From: Cordilura impudica
Taxonomy: Eukaryota > Arthropoda > Insecta > Diptera > Scathophagidae
Assembly (NCBI GenBank): GCA_963682025.1
Contig: OY821519.1
Span: forward strand, 8,792,668-8,856,667
Direction: 5' to 3'
DNA: 64,000 bases
Part shown: positions 30,235 to 43,500 of the stretch, piece after piece
How positions within the stretch are numbered: position 1 is the stretch's first letter
Layout of the letters: the number at the start of each line of letters is the position of its first letter
Notes under the pieces: model-generated
Seen by the model: the letters and a program-made list of their open reading frames with translations, nothing else
Told to the model about the DNA's origin: nothing
The model's database searches: none
Position numbers and translations under genes: made by a program

Positions 30235-32830
30235 ATTTAACAATTTTTATACAACTTCTTGTTTTGTGTTATTATATCTTAAAAATTGTGTCACATTTCT
30301 TTTAAAAACATTAACATTTCTTCCTAATTTGACATAGTTAGGTAACGTATTATATATTTTAGTCCCTTGAAGAAGAGAGAACTTTGCATTGCTGCTGTTG
30401 TCACGCTTTGTAATCTAAAGTTTTCCGCGTTTCTTAAGTTATACGGTTGAGCTTCTCCCACGTACATCAGTGGTCGATCAAGTATTCTGGAGCATTACCC
30501 ATCTTAATATTTTGGACAAAATTCAACGTATTAAATTCTAATCTTTGTTGTATGTTTAACCATTTCAATGTATCTAGCATATTTTGGATGGGAGTATATC
30601 TGTTACATTTTAAAATAGAACGCATAGCCTTATTTTGAAGTTTTTTCAATCTTTCCAATTGTGTTGTTGTGCAGCAGGTATACAGAATTGTGGAGCCGAA
30701 TTCAAAATGAGGTTTTATCATTGTGTTATACATATTTATTGCCGTTGTTATCGATATTTTATTTCGCACCCATTTTTTTTTAAATTTTCTTACATATGTA
30801 ATCGACGTGATTTTAAATTTTACCGTTGTTTCGCATGAGTATTTTTTTCTGAAACCAGATTGATATTTTGAAAACATATAGTTTTCTTCTATATAGCTTT
30901 CCAACTGTTCTTTAGCAATTTTTTCTATAATTTTTTCAAATGTTTTTAAGGTGTTTATTGGTCGGAATTCTTCACATTTGTTTGTTTTGGCTATTTTTTC
31001 TACAGGTGTTACCATAGAATACATACTTCCAATTTTCAGGGAATATACCAAATATACCAGTCTTGAAAGATTTTTATTTATAATGTAAAGCATATTTTTA
31101 TTATTTTTTTGATTATTTATCTTAATTGAGACTTTGTTAAAATCTTGTTTGTTCTTTAGGCATTTGCATATGTTTTTAAATTCTATAAAGATATTGCACG
31201 AAATTTAAATCTAGAAAATATCACAGGTATGTTGTTTGTATATTCCACTTTTTCTATTGCATCCGTTATTGATTTAATACTATCGACAAAATAATTATTA
31301 AATTGGGTATCGATTTGATAGTCATACTTATACTCTATATTGTTAAACATCACATTTTTTATCACATTGGCATTCTTCAGTACTAAGTTTTTTATTTCAT
31401 TCCACATTTGTTTCTGGTCTTTGGAATTATTTATTTTGTTGTTAACATATTTGTTTTTTTTAATTTTCAATTTTATTTTTATACATATTTCTTATTAATT
31501 TATATTCATTCCATGCAGATTCTGTATTTTCCGTTTTAGCGATTTGGTATTTAATAATTTTTTCTCTTTTGAGTATTTTTAAGTTAACATCGTTCTTTAT
31601 ATTCACTATTTTTTTGTTTGTAAATTGTTTAATCGTATTTTCGATACATGTGTCAATTATATCTACGCTCTTATTAACACTATAATTTTCATTATATTCT
31701 AATATTGCACTGAGTTCTCTATTGAATAGATCCTGATTATAATTAAATATTTCAATTTCTTTTCTATTTCTTTGGTTTTGATTTTCATGTTTATATTCAA
31801 TTTTTATATCTATTGCTTCATGGCCTGATATTTTATTGGCGCTATTGATTTTCGTTGTTATATGATCATTATTAGTTATAACGTAGTCTATTATTGTTCT
31901 CGAATTTTTTGTGATTCTTGTATATTCGTTTACTATCTGCTTTAGTCCATTATCATGCAAAACATTTTCCAATTTGCTTTTATATATTTCTTCTTTATTC
32001 CAATCCATGTTGAAATCACCTGCTACTATTATATATTAAGTTGTTTCAGATATGTCTTCAATTAATTGCTCAAAAACTGTACAAAATTCTGTTTCACTGC
32101 TCCTTGGTGATCTATAAACCGCCATTATTACGATTTGTTTTTTTTTTACCAAATTTGGCCACATAAGCACTAATCCAATAATTTGAGTCGGAAGTTTTTT
32201 CAAAAATTTGTGTAATGTTCAATAGTTTTTTAAAATATATAGTAAGTCCCCCGTCCTTTTTGAGTTTGACCGTGTACTATATTGATTATATTCATGTAGT
32301 AGTATTTCTCGTTTATCTATATATTTTGTTAAATGGGTCTCTGTAAGTATAATGAAGTCTGGTTTTTTTTTATCAGCAATTATTTCCAATTGAATATAGT
32401 TATTAACTAATCCGCATATATTTGTGTAGATGCCATGTATTTCCTGTGATTGTTAAACTATTTACCCCAGCCTTTTCTTTTTCATATTAAGCATATTTTG
32501 ATATACCGGACATTCTCTATATGATAAGATATGATTTTCGTCAAGTCCCATATTAAGCTTCTTATTAAACCGAGATATTTTAATCGTTAATTTTAAATAT
32601 TGCTTCCGTATTCATATTTTTTTTTTCTTTCGTTAAGTTTTAATTTATTCATATTTAACCAAGTGTTAATTTTATTGATGTCGTGGTACATATTTCTTCT
32701 ACAGCTTTCATCATCGTCTCCTTATTGAGCATTGACTTTCTTAGTAATAAAGCCTGGAAGTATTTTGTACTTAGATTAACTAATGATAGCTTACCTGTTT
32801 CTGCAAATAATAAATAGGAATACGATTAGA
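30235..32830 (-). pseudogene. Non-LTR retrotransposon with ORF1 end, endonuclease and internally deleted reverse transcriptase
   Basis: Read on the minus strand: an ORF1 end with YRECPVYQNMLNMKKKRLG (about 32520-32460), then an APE-type endonuclease with LTETHLTKY, VYRSPRSSETEF and GDFNMDWNKEE (about 32350-31990), ending RTIIDYVITNND. A linker follows (about 31900-31190), then reverse transcriptase fingers EEFRPINTLKTFEKIIEKIA (about 30975-30915) and YQSGFRKKYSCETTVKF. The text then jumps directly to the thumb region (INMYNTMIKPHFEFGS), so the catalytic palm with motifs A and C is deleted near 30790-30810. It ends FLRYNNTKQEVV and a stop near 30255. The copy cannot encode an active RT. CR1/Jockey-type is the likely clade. 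Confidence 0.87.
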
Positions 32831-33084
32831 TATCATTCCTCTCACGGATCAAACACCCATCTTTATTGAAAACACATTTTTTTGTTTTGTATAATTACTG
32901 ATATTTTTATTTTGAATCTGAAAAATTCAGACTACCAAGAGGATTTTAAAATAAATGAAATATAAGGGAAATATTTATGGTAACATAAAACTAAAAAAAT
33001 AAAATTATATTAAAAAAAAAAACAAACGAAAATATTTTTGTACCTGATGTTTGGAATATTTGTACTTCCTCTTCTTCGCTTCGA
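32831..33084. other. Spacer and ZC3H3 3' UTR
   Basis: AT-rich; no gene. The ZC3H3 poly(A) site is expected here on the minus strand. Confidence 0.5.
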
Positions 33085-35093
33085 TCATAACGGTATAAAT
33101 GCTGGTAAATCACCTAGTTTGGGGCGGCTTCTCTTAATATATTCTTCATTTTCTATAGAACTTTCCATAGTGTTGTCTTCTTCATTTTCTTGTTCAACAT
33201 CATTATCAATTTTTTCAACAATATCACAAGGATCCACGAAATACCGTAAATTTGAGGGAATTTCTTTGTTAGTAGCTAAATTGCTTTCCAAAGAATCTTC
33301 AACTTGTTTGCCATTCTGATTTTTATCATTTCCTAATTTTTCGCGAACATTTTTCAATAGCTTTTCTTTTCTTTGTTTACTTTTACAGTACACACAATTC
33401 TTAGAAGTACATGATATATTCCGTTCAATTTGAGGACATACAAATTCGTGACGTTTATTGCACTTGAATTAATTATTTAAAGATGAAAATAAAAAAGTTA
33501 AATAAATTTATTAAATATTTCATACCTTATCAGCCAACTGGCAGAATCCTCTTAGAAAATCAGTACAGATTTCAGCTGTATTACTTAATTTCTTATGTAA
33601 ATATGGGCAGTCATTACGAACACAAACACCTTGTAAGAAAAATTTACAAACTGGCATTTTGGACAAAGAAACATTATGGGACAAAAGACATTTCGAGTCT
33701 AGACATTCACCGCGTAGAAATCTATAATTCAAATTAAAAACCAAGACAACATAAGAAAATTCATTTTATTTTAAATTTTTTTTTTAACTTACTTGCTGCA
33801 AATGGAGACTTGTAATTTATTATGAACTTTTGAACATTTTCCACTTTCATAAGCGGCACATTTACCAACGCGTTGATAAATGGGACATGGTATATTCGAT
33901 TTGGCCAAACGCTTAGTTAACGTTTGTAGACTTTTCTGTTTAGCATTATGGACATAGGCTCGAGCCAAATGATTTGTTGAACGTAAAAATACATTTTTCG
34001 CTGAACTGGCTAAAATATAAGTATAACCACCAATATCAATACGACGTCGACAAGCTGCACTCGTTGACTTGTTAGTATTCGTCTTAGAGGGTGATAATGA
34101 TTGTTCCACAGTGTCTGTAACTCTCGTAAGTTTAAATTTATTTGCGTCCATAATATATTTTGTACCTCTAACAAATATTGTCAAACCACTACTTTGTTTG
34201 GTAGATCCTTTTGTTATAGATGTTTGAGTGGATCTAATATCTGTAGATGGTTTTAATGTGCGAGTAGAAGGATCACTTGTCATTTCTCTTAATTTCAGTG
34301 AGTTACGAGTTGATTTATAAAGAACACCATTTATATTTAATAGTTGAAGTTTCTTATTTAAACTTTTATTTGTTGTGGAATTCAAAGTTTTTTTGTTTCC
34401 CGGACTAAATGTTAAACTTTGAGAAGTTCTTCTTAAAGCGTAACGTCCTACAAAAGAAGTACGTTTTATTTTTGGAGTGGGTGGAAGTATTGACTTTTTC
34501 TTTATTACGCGATTATCCAATTTATATTTTGTTGTATTCGATTTGGAATTTACAACACACTTAAGAGGTACAGTGACAGAATTTTTTGTTGAACTCGCTG
34601 TTACTGGAGTTGTTAAGGCCTTGCGTATTAATTTGCGTTTATTTAAAACTAGCAATGCTGGTTGAGGTACAGGAGGATCCAATAAGATTCTAGGCTTTTG
34701 TACAAATTTTACTAATGGTTCTCGGATTAATCGATTTTTTGATTTACAAATAATTTTACGTGTTTCTGTAGTAGAACAATTTTCACTTGAAAAACTTGTT
34801 GCTGGATTGGAATTTCTGGTATACAGAAAATTATTTGGTTTTTCTTCTTCGATCTGAGTTGAAATTGATGGTTGAAGTTTCTGTATCTGCTGCTCTTGAA
34901 ATTTTAAATAAAAAGCTGGATTCATATGTATTGTTGGCTTGTGCTTATGGCCTCCCAAAAACAATGGATTAATATGGGTTCTTGGTATGGCAGTCGCAGC
35001 GTCATCTTCCGTTGTCAATTTTCTTTTAAAATTGGGATTTATATAAATAGTTTTATTAGTAGAATTCGTTAAAGTATTATACTGAGGCTGCAT
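33085..35093 (-). CDS. ZC3H3: ZC3H3 CCCH zinc-finger protein, three exons
   Basis: ZC3H3 is a nuclear CCCH protein needed for polyadenylation and export of mRNA (established for human and fly ZC3H3). Minus-strand exons are 35093-33793, 33721-33526 and 33462-33085, with GT/AG borders. The total is 1875 nt, 624 residues. The start is the first ATG after an in-frame stop (TAG at about 35153), giving [20 protein letters not shown]. Residues 1-395 are basic and low-complexity, with repeated short motifs ([30 protein letters not shown]) spaced about 20 residues apart. Zinc fingers follow: [22 protein letters not shown] (about 397-418), then three fingers at [36 protein letters not shown] and [19 protein letters not shown], joined across the splice sites. 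The tail is acidic (EQENEEDN). The gene is head-to-head with CCDC6. Confidence 0.92.
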
Positions 35094-35433
35094 TTTATCA
35101 ATATCACGATTTAGATTGCTTAATAATAGATTCAAGATTTCTGAAGTTCTCTAGAACACGAATATGTTACAAAATTATCGAAAAAAAAAATACCACACCA
35201 TATGCTGTAAAAGTATGAATTTGACTGTAGTAGTTAGAGTTGCCAAGATCACCGTCAATAACGGTATTACGTAGTGAAAAATTGCATATAATTTTTTATT
35301 TAAAAATTTACTTAACTTTACTATTTTTATGTACAATCTAATACACTTTCCTGACACTAAATAATTATTTATCGTGCAGAAATATCAAACTAATGGAAAA
35401 AAATATTTAAAACTGTTATAAAATTGAAACTAA
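35094..35433. other. ZC3H3 upstream region
   Basis: 340 bp without a gene. It should contain the ZC3H3 promoter and 5' UTR (minus strand). No confident TATA box. Confidence 0.45.
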
Positions 35434-35850
35434 GTCTGGATTCACACAAGGCAATTTTTGTTGCGCAACTTTTTTTCAATTCTCTTTTAAAGTGCCTTAA
35501 TTTTGACAGTTTACTTCATTAGCTTGTGTAAAAAGAATTTATTATTGGTCCGAAGTGAAAAATCTTTTTGTGGGAAAAAATGGAAGTCAAAGAAAAATGA
35601 AATAATAAAAAAATAATAAAATAAATGAAATAATAATAATAATTTTTTACAGCGAAGCAAAGAATAAAAAGAAATGTCAAATAATAAGCTGCAGCTACCT
35701 TCGTGTTTATAATTACGAATTGCACAACAAATCGAATTGCCGAGTACAAGCAACTCCGTACCAAATACCACTCTTCTTTCCCCTCTCTCCAACAAACTCA
35801 AGAATTGCGCAACAAAAGTTGCCTTGTGTGAATTCGAACTATATGACAAC
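35434..35850. mobile_element. MITE copy 1, about 410 bp, terminal inverted repeats
   Basis: The left end TTCACACAAGGCAATTTTTG continues into TTGCGCAACTT. The right end is TTGCGCAACAAAAGTTGCCT followed by TGTGTGAA. These pair as an imperfect inverted repeat of about 30-40 bp. The interior is non-coding and closely related to the next element at 35851-36285. The target duplication is unclear. Confidence 0.8.
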
Positions 35851-36285
35851 TCACTAAGTCCCGGCTCACACAGGGCAATTTTTGTTGCGCACTTTTTTTT
35901 AAATTCTCTTTTAAAGTTGCCTTAATGTTCACACAGAGAAATATGTTGCAGCAACTTTTCGTTTTCTTTCGCTTTCAATTCTTACATTTTTGACAGTTCA
36001 TTGTATTTAGTTTGTGTAAAAAGAGTTTTTTTATTGGTTCAAAGAAAAAACAACTATTTGTGTGAAAAAAGTCAAAGAAAAAATGAAATAATAAAATAAA
36101 TGAATGAAATGAAATGTCAAATAATAACCTGTAGCTAACTTCGTGTTTATAACTCCGAATGGCGCAATAAAACGAGTTGCCGTGTACAAGCAACTCCGTA
36201 CCAAATTCCGCCCTTCTTCCCCTCTCTCCAACAAACTCAAAAATTGCATTTTATGAAGCGGGACGGGACTAAAGAATTCAGTGAG
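35851..36285. mobile_element. MITE copy 2, tandem to copy 1
   Basis: It starts AAGTCCCGGCTCACACAGGG, then CAATTTTTGTTGCG. The interior 'gtgtaaaaagagtttttt', 'gccgtgtacaagcaactccg' and 'cctctctccaacaaactc' matches copy 1. The right end AAGCGGGACGGGACT partly mirrors AGTCCCG of the left end, but the inner inverted repeat has decayed (ATTGCATTTTATG in place of the TTGCGCAAC type). Confidence 0.75.
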
Positions 36286-36950
36286 TTAATATGCACAATA
36301 AAGTAGTAACAGTTTATATAAATTTATTTATTATATATAAAAAACGCTATACACATTATATGTATATATTATTTTTTTTTTCATTTACCATTTCGGTAAA
36401 CATAAAACAAAGCAACTGGCATGTTATACTGCAATTATAAGCAATATTTTCAAAATTTTTTTATGTAGAGGATAATTTCAGGAAATGAATATATATTGAA
36501 ATAAAATGCGAATAAAAATCTTATCATTCTAAATTCCTTCAAAGGTCTGTCAATAAAATGTCTGTTACTTAAAGCGTCTGTCTTGTTGGAATTTTATTAA
36601 TTTTCCAACTAGAAAAAAAAAACAATATTTTTGACATCTGCTAAGTTTCTGTGTTTTTTCTGTTTCTACAGACCGTGTTTCATGCAATCTGGCAGCGCTG
36701 GCTATTTGCCTCTTCGTCATTTATTTCTCTATTCTTTTGTAAAAATTTGATCAAGTTGAAAAATCGTTTAAATTATTATTTTAACACCATGTAAAAAACA
36801 TTATAGGTTTTATAATTTTTGAAAACACACAAACCAAATTAAAAAACATTAAGCATAATTGCATATAATCTAAAAATAAAAGTAAAAATATCGTTCAATT
36901 ATTGATAAAAATTCAACATTCGATTTGTAGTGGCGACTAAAAACGACTCA
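36286..36950. promoter_or_regulatory. Upstream region of CCDC6
   Basis: AT-rich region between the MITE pair and the inferred non-coding first exon of CCDC6. It must contain the CCDC6 promoter. A relatively GC-richer patch lies at 36671-36720 (GACCGTGTTTCATGCAATC, GGCAGCGCTGGC). No specific element can be named. Confidence 0.4.
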
Positions 36951-37026
36951 CAGCTAACAAAAAAAAAGGAGAAAAATTGCAAAAAAAAAAAAAAAAATAG
37001 GTGCAGACAAAATTTTTATTAACCAA
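36950..37026 (+). other. Probable non-coding first exon end of CCDC6
   Basis: The sequence AACCAA followed by GTAAGTGG at 37027 is a strong donor, and TTTCTTCTTAG at 37482-37492 is a strong acceptor, nine bases before the CCDC6 start codon. This suggests a 5' UTR exon ending at 37026 and a 466-bp intron. The exon's start is unknown. Confidence 0.6.
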
Positions 37027-37501
37027 GTAAGTGGAAGGTTTTTATTTATAAATTAAATACTAAACTATTTAATAACAAAATAAAAAAGAACGAGGTTAAT
37101 AAACTTAATACAAAGAAAAGAAAACGCCAACAATTACATTTGCTCGATTAGGAAAATTCAATGTGATTTATTGAAATATAAAAAACACCGTCGTCGTACA
37201 TATGTACGTATAATAATGCATTGTAGGCAAACAGGCGGCGCCATTGTGTCCAAATATGAAGCATGCAAGCAGTAGCAAAAACCGATATTAACCAATAATA
37301 AAGAACCGTTTTGTTTTGCTTCGTTGAGTTTGTCAAGAAATTAAAAAAAAAAATTATTTCCTAATTAAAAAAAAAAAATATTTCCTAATTCAAAAAAATG
37401 TGCCAGAATATTTTCCAAAAAATTAAACCTAATTGAAGTGTTGGGAATTTAATGATGGATATTATTAAATAATTCTTATAATTTCTTCTTAGCCGTTAGC
37501 C

Positions 37502-40500
37502 ATGGAAAGCCCTTGTGAATCTGAAAGTTCATTGGATGGTGGTACTATGTTACCACCAAGTCCCATCTCCAGGGAGCAACTACAAAAACGTATCGAATCA
37601 TTAACCCAACAAAATAAGTACGTTTTTATTACTTTCTGTTTGTTTTGTTTGGTCAATAAATTTATGAATGTTAATTATTTTTCAGAGTCCTTAAAGCGGA
37701 ATTGGATACTATGAAAATCAAATGTAAAGTTGTCCAAGAAGAAAACCGTACTCTCAAACAGGCTTCTGTAATCATAGTAAGTTTTTGATGTTTTTTTTTA
37801 ATATGACACACGGAACTTGTTGAGGACAATACTTATATATATAAATACAGAAAAATTGTCTTTTAAATTCTTTAAAAATTGAACTTTTAGGACTTGTTAA
37901 CATAACTAACGATAGACGGGGACGATCGATAATGTCAGAAAGTTTTATTTGAAAACAATTTTAAAATTGTAGTCGGATCCATGAAAAATACGGAACATTA
38001 GCTCATAAAATTGCAAATAGCCAGTTCTGCTTTCGCAACGTTTTATTTTTCTTTGTATGTTTGGTCGGTAAAAATTTACAATCGATTTTAAATAATTTCC
38101 CAATAAGCGTGACGCTTGAAGTTCAGAATTGGATGACAAATCATAATATACTATTTTTTGCTTATATCAAGTGGGCGTGGCACCTCCCATATATGGTAAA
38201 TATTTATCATCACATATCTAGAGTACTATGTTAGGCAAAGGCATAAAACTGTATTATTCTATATGTTATCTATAATATTAATAGGCAAGGCGATTTCTTG
38301 TTACCGATGTGAGTCTGTTAGTTTTAATCGCATTTTGACCAAACTTCCCTCATTTGATAGGTATTTCTTTTTAGCTGTCCACCAGATTTACAGAATTTTA
38401 AAGTTTTATTTTTTTTTTGGAGTAAAATTAATTTTAAGTTGCTACTAACACATACAATGCTATGTGTGTGTTTATTAAATTTGTTAATGAGTTTGTAAAA
38501 AAAAATGAGTTTGCTTTCTTCATTCACAATAATAATTGTGTTGAATTGAAAAAAGTCTTGGCCCAATACATAATTGTGAATTGGCTAAAATTGATTAGCT
38601 TATCTTTAGGGCAAGAATTATATAATAATGATATATAATGTATTCTATCATCCTTGCCTTTAGGGTATTTATTTAATGACAAAATTAAATTTCCTAGAAT
38701 ATGCACTAGAATTTCGAGGGCTGGAATCTGCTAGTTAATATAAATAGTCGAACCAAAAATTGACAGGATCGGATTAATAGAAACTAGGTAGAAAACAATT
38801 ATTTTAATTATTTAAAAAGAATAAAATTATTTCTCCTAAGCATATTTGTAAGATTTGAAACGAGAAACGTGCGGGGCCTGCAATACATCACAATCACTCC
38901 TTACTATTATCTATTACATGCGCCCCAAGTCTTCGATTTAAACATAGTATGTTACATTTTTTTTATTTAAATTAAATTTAAATTTATATTTTTTCAAATT
39001 TTTTCATACCTATTAAATTATTTTTAAAAAGTTCGAACTATTCAGTAAACTCTATTAATCTCTATTTATTATAATTTTTTTCCTGTCCCGCCAATTTTAA
39101 GTGTCGGATCTTCAGAGTAAGGACACTTCTTTAATATTGCTATTAAAAAGTCTAAGGGCCATTATTACAACTTGCCGTTAGTTAAAGGCAGGATTTTGTC
39201 GGACCGATAAATGGCTTTACATTATAAAACCTTTATTTATTACTTTTTTATCCATTAAGTATTATTATTATTAATAGTAATAACAATAAAAAATTAAAGT
39301 TGTAATAATACAAAGCTATTTATCGGGCAGACAAAATCCTGCCTTTAACTAACGGCAAGTTGTAATAATGGCCCTAAAAGTTGTGTAAAAGTCGTTTTTT
39401 TTAAGTTTTTATCGTACTTCAATTACTTAAGAATAGCTTAGAGCAGAAAAATAAACATGCACAAAGTCGCACTCTTAAGAGGCGAGAACTATAAAGATCG
39501 ACCGATGGGTGCTCTAGAAAAAAAAAATAAATTATGTGAGTCCGATAACAGTGGAGATGTGTAAACATCTAGTAATTAAAGATTTTTTTATGGCAAACAG
39601 AAAGTGTCATCTATGTATCGCTTATAGCAATCAACTGCAGGGGCTCTGCTAATATAAAAATAATTATTATTATTTATTATTTCAACCGGTTAATTTTTAA
39701 TTTTTTATTTTTCATCTCATTTTCCATTTTTCCTTTTTAATTTTATTTTTTTATTTTTCATTTTTTATTTTTCGTTTCTCATTTTTCATTATTTATTTTT
39801 CATTTTTAATTTTTCATTTTTTATTTTTCATTTTTTATTTTTCGTACCACGCCGAAAATGGTCCCGGTAGGTCACGTCGATTTCTTACTGGAAATTTGTA
39901 TAAAAGTGGTGTCAAATTAGTTGTCAGACCATACACTATTTATTTTGAAGCTATTTATGATATATATCTATTTTTATATGTCGTACTTTTTTGTATATGT
40001 GGACTTGTGTATTGCTTATAAGGCAGTCACATTCTAACAAACATATTATTACAGAAATGGTAGATGAGAGGAACAAGATGATACGGCGTACATGAGAAAA
40101 AAATTTAACACTAGGAGTTATCTCAAAAGAACAATTACGTACTGTCAAAATGACCTAACATATCCCAATTGTGCATAAATTGCTTTCCAAAATATGCCCA
40201 CAACAAAAACTGATTATTAGTACTACAGCTAAATGTTTCACTACATCTACACGCCATTCATACGATTACCTAACATACATTAATAAGGTACATTCGATAT
40301 AATAAAAATGAATTATTTGTTATTCCAACAAAATGTTACTTTCAATAAATTATAGAATTATCTTCAGCTACTTCTAGTATGTATTATACTAACTACATAA
40401 GTTTTGTGGTGCCGTAAAATGCGTTTTCATACGACGTGGCATCCCACGAAGATCATGTTTTCATTTCAAGACGCACTAGATGGTACTTAATGTGTTTGGT

Positions 40501-43500
40501 TTCCAATAACTTCGTATTTAATGATCTAAATAGTGTTGAAATAAAAACTTGAAATCTTGAGTAGAAATCAATCTAAACTATTATTAGATGTATTTTAATT
40601 AAAGTATAAGGATTTTTTTTAATCTCAAAGGAATAAATTTTTTTTTATTATATTGGCAGTTAAAATCACAAAGTAAATATAACCCTGTGAGTGTTACGTT
40701 GCAAGAATGAGAAAATAAAAAAATATTTCTGTGATTGTTGGAACTCTGACGTCACGCAAACTGTGGTCCTATTGGCTAATAATTTCCAGTTGTATAATTT
40801 ATTATTTTTAACAGACGTAAGATATTGCATTGTTGAAAAAATTATGAACAACCTTTAAAAATGAAAAATAAAAATTGAAAAAAGAAAAATAAAAATTGAA
40901 AAATTAAAAATAAAAAATGAAAAATGAGAAATAAAAAATTAAAAATGAAAAATAAAAAAAGAAAAATTAAAAATACAAAATGAAAAATAAACAATGAAAA
41001 ATAAAAAATGAAAAATAAGAAATAAAAAATGAAAAATAGAAACTGAAAAACAAAAAACGAAAAATAAAAAATTAAAAATTCAAAATGAAAAATAAACAAT
41101 GAAAAATAAAAAATAAGAAATAAAAAATGAAAAATAGAAAATGAAAAATAAAAAATGAAAAATAAAAAATAGAAACTGAAAAATGAAAAATAAAAAACGA
41201 AAAATAAAAAATGAAAAATTTAAAATTAAAAATGAAAGACGAAAAATGAAAAATAAGAAATAAAAAATAAAAAATGAAAAATAAAATATGAAAAATAAAA
41301 AATTAAAAATGGAAAAATGGTAAACTAAAAATCAAAAAAAGAAAAAAGAAAAATTAAAATTAAAAACGAAAAATGAAAAATGAAGAATACAAAATTAAAA
41401 ACGAAAAATTAAAAATTAACCAGTTGAAATAATAAATTATAATAAATATTTTTATATTAGCAGAGCCCCCTGCAGTTGATTGCTATAATTTATGCATAGA
41501 TGATGCTTTCTGTTTGATTTAAAAAAAAAGTCCCATAAAAGATCTATTTACACATCTCTCCCGTGATCGGTCTCACATGATTTTTTTATTTTATATTCAC
41601 TAGATAAAAATGGTCTACCAATATCTGAACAAATTTTAAAAGGCCAATGAGGTTACTAAAATGTGGTTAACCCATGAATATGTCGAGTTCTCTATACTTA
41701 TTTTTTATTGTTGCTTTGCTTTCATTTGTCCACTGTACACTTCATGTTTACGTTTTATAGGGTTGCCAACTATCACATAAAAAATACTTTTTTTCGTATT
41801 ATAATTTTCACACATGAAACATACTTGGTAACCGTTGCGAGGGAACTACTTCATCATATAACGGGAACCCAATGAATTACACCAAATAAATATGATTGAT
41901 TTAAAAAAAAAATAGGCTTCAAAATTAATGGATAGTGGAAAAATTTTGATTTTCATGAAAACCGCTTGTCACCCACTGTGTTAATAGGTATGTTTTTTAT
42001 TCCATGGGGGCAGCACTATCTAGTTGGCCTGCTCCAAATTTTATTGATTCGCACCGGTATTAGTACAGGAGAGGCAGCAGAAGTTTTTTTTGGACTCCAC
42101 TAACTTGATTTGAATGAAATGGTGTACATTTTTACATTAGTTTTGTATAGGCAAGCCTTAATCTAACTGAGAATGAAGCAAGCAAGAGTGTTAAATTCGG
42201 CTGTGCCCATCTTTGATAACCTCCGCATGGGATTTACGTTTGCATTAATATCTGGACTTATGCCACTACTTATAACAAATGTAAACAAAATATTTAAAAA
42301 AGTAAAAATTTGATAAACTTAATACTAAAAAATTTTCACACCAAACACGCTGAATTTGTAACGTTTTTTAGAGGCATCTCCATATTTTAGGTCATAGCTT
42401 GGCACAATGATGCCCGGTTTACCCCATTTTGAATAGAAACCTGCTCGAAATAATGAGAAACAATATTAGTACAACTTTCCCCCAGGTAAATGGTTTATTT
42501 GTTGAATGAGCGTGATTTCAGCAGACAGACGGACGGACGGACATCACTATATCGATGTTATAAGGATCGATGGGGTCCCAAATGCATTTTTCGATGCGTT
42601 ACAAGTGGAATGACAAACGGATATATATATACACATTGGTGTGGAGGATATAAAAATTACCCAAGGATTATGTTTCGAAAACGCAGCGGTGGTACAAAAT
42701 GAGTTAAAATCGGGAAAATTATATATATTATTGTAAAGCATTAAAGTTTCCTTCATAAGATTTAAATATTTATTTAATTTTTCGTATAAGAAAAATTACA
42801 CATACGTTTTATATACTTGCATTTATTTATTTTATATTTTTTAGCAAGCTAAAGCGGAGCAGGAAGAAGAATACATTTCCAATACATTATTGAAAAAAAT
42901 TCAAGCCTTGAAAAAGGAAAAAGAAACTTTGGCTCACCACTATGAACGTGAAGAAGAGTGCTTAACAAATGACTTATCCAGAAAATTAGATCAGGTAATT
43001 TAAAGAGACAAAACAAACTTAATCAATTATGTACAACCATTTAACGAATTCCCTCTCATTATTAAAGCTGCGACAGGAGAAATGTAAATTAGAACAAACA
43101 CTCGAGCAAGAACAAGAGTGTTTAGTCAATAAGCTAATGCGTAAAATTGAAAAACTTCAAGCGGAAACTGACAATAAACAAACAAATCTGGAACAATTGA
43201 GACGGGAAATGGTAGAATTGGAGAATACGCTAGAGCAGGAGCAAGAAGCTTTAGTTAATAAATTATGGAAACGTATGGATAAATTGGAGACGGAAAAACG
43301 TTTGTTACAAATAAAACTCGATCAACCGGTATCGGATCCAACAACTCCTCGTGATATTACTAATGCTAATGGAGATACTGCCTCCAATCTCAGTTCACAC
43401 ATACAAACTCTAAGATCCGAGGTTATTCGCTTAAGAGGAAATTTGGCTTCGGCCGAAAAAGAGACTACGAAAAAATTACAACAATTCGCCCAAGAGGAGA

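Larger units (their letters stand above)
37777..42844 (+). other. Repeat-filled intron 2 of CCDC6
   Basis: It holds family C (38268-38735), a 219-bp MITE (39156-39374), a partial and a full family D (39523-39845, 40803-41585) and a family-B copy (42177-42655). The rest (for example 38736-39150, 39850-40800, 41590-42170) is AT-rich without a recognised feature. Confidence 0.8.

Noticed and set aside
40842..41099. Phe/Ile/Leu-rich 85-residue frame resembling membrane segments
   Set aside because: It is the translated TGAAAAA microsatellite of family D on the minus strand; the same applies to 57441-57704 and 58022-58231.
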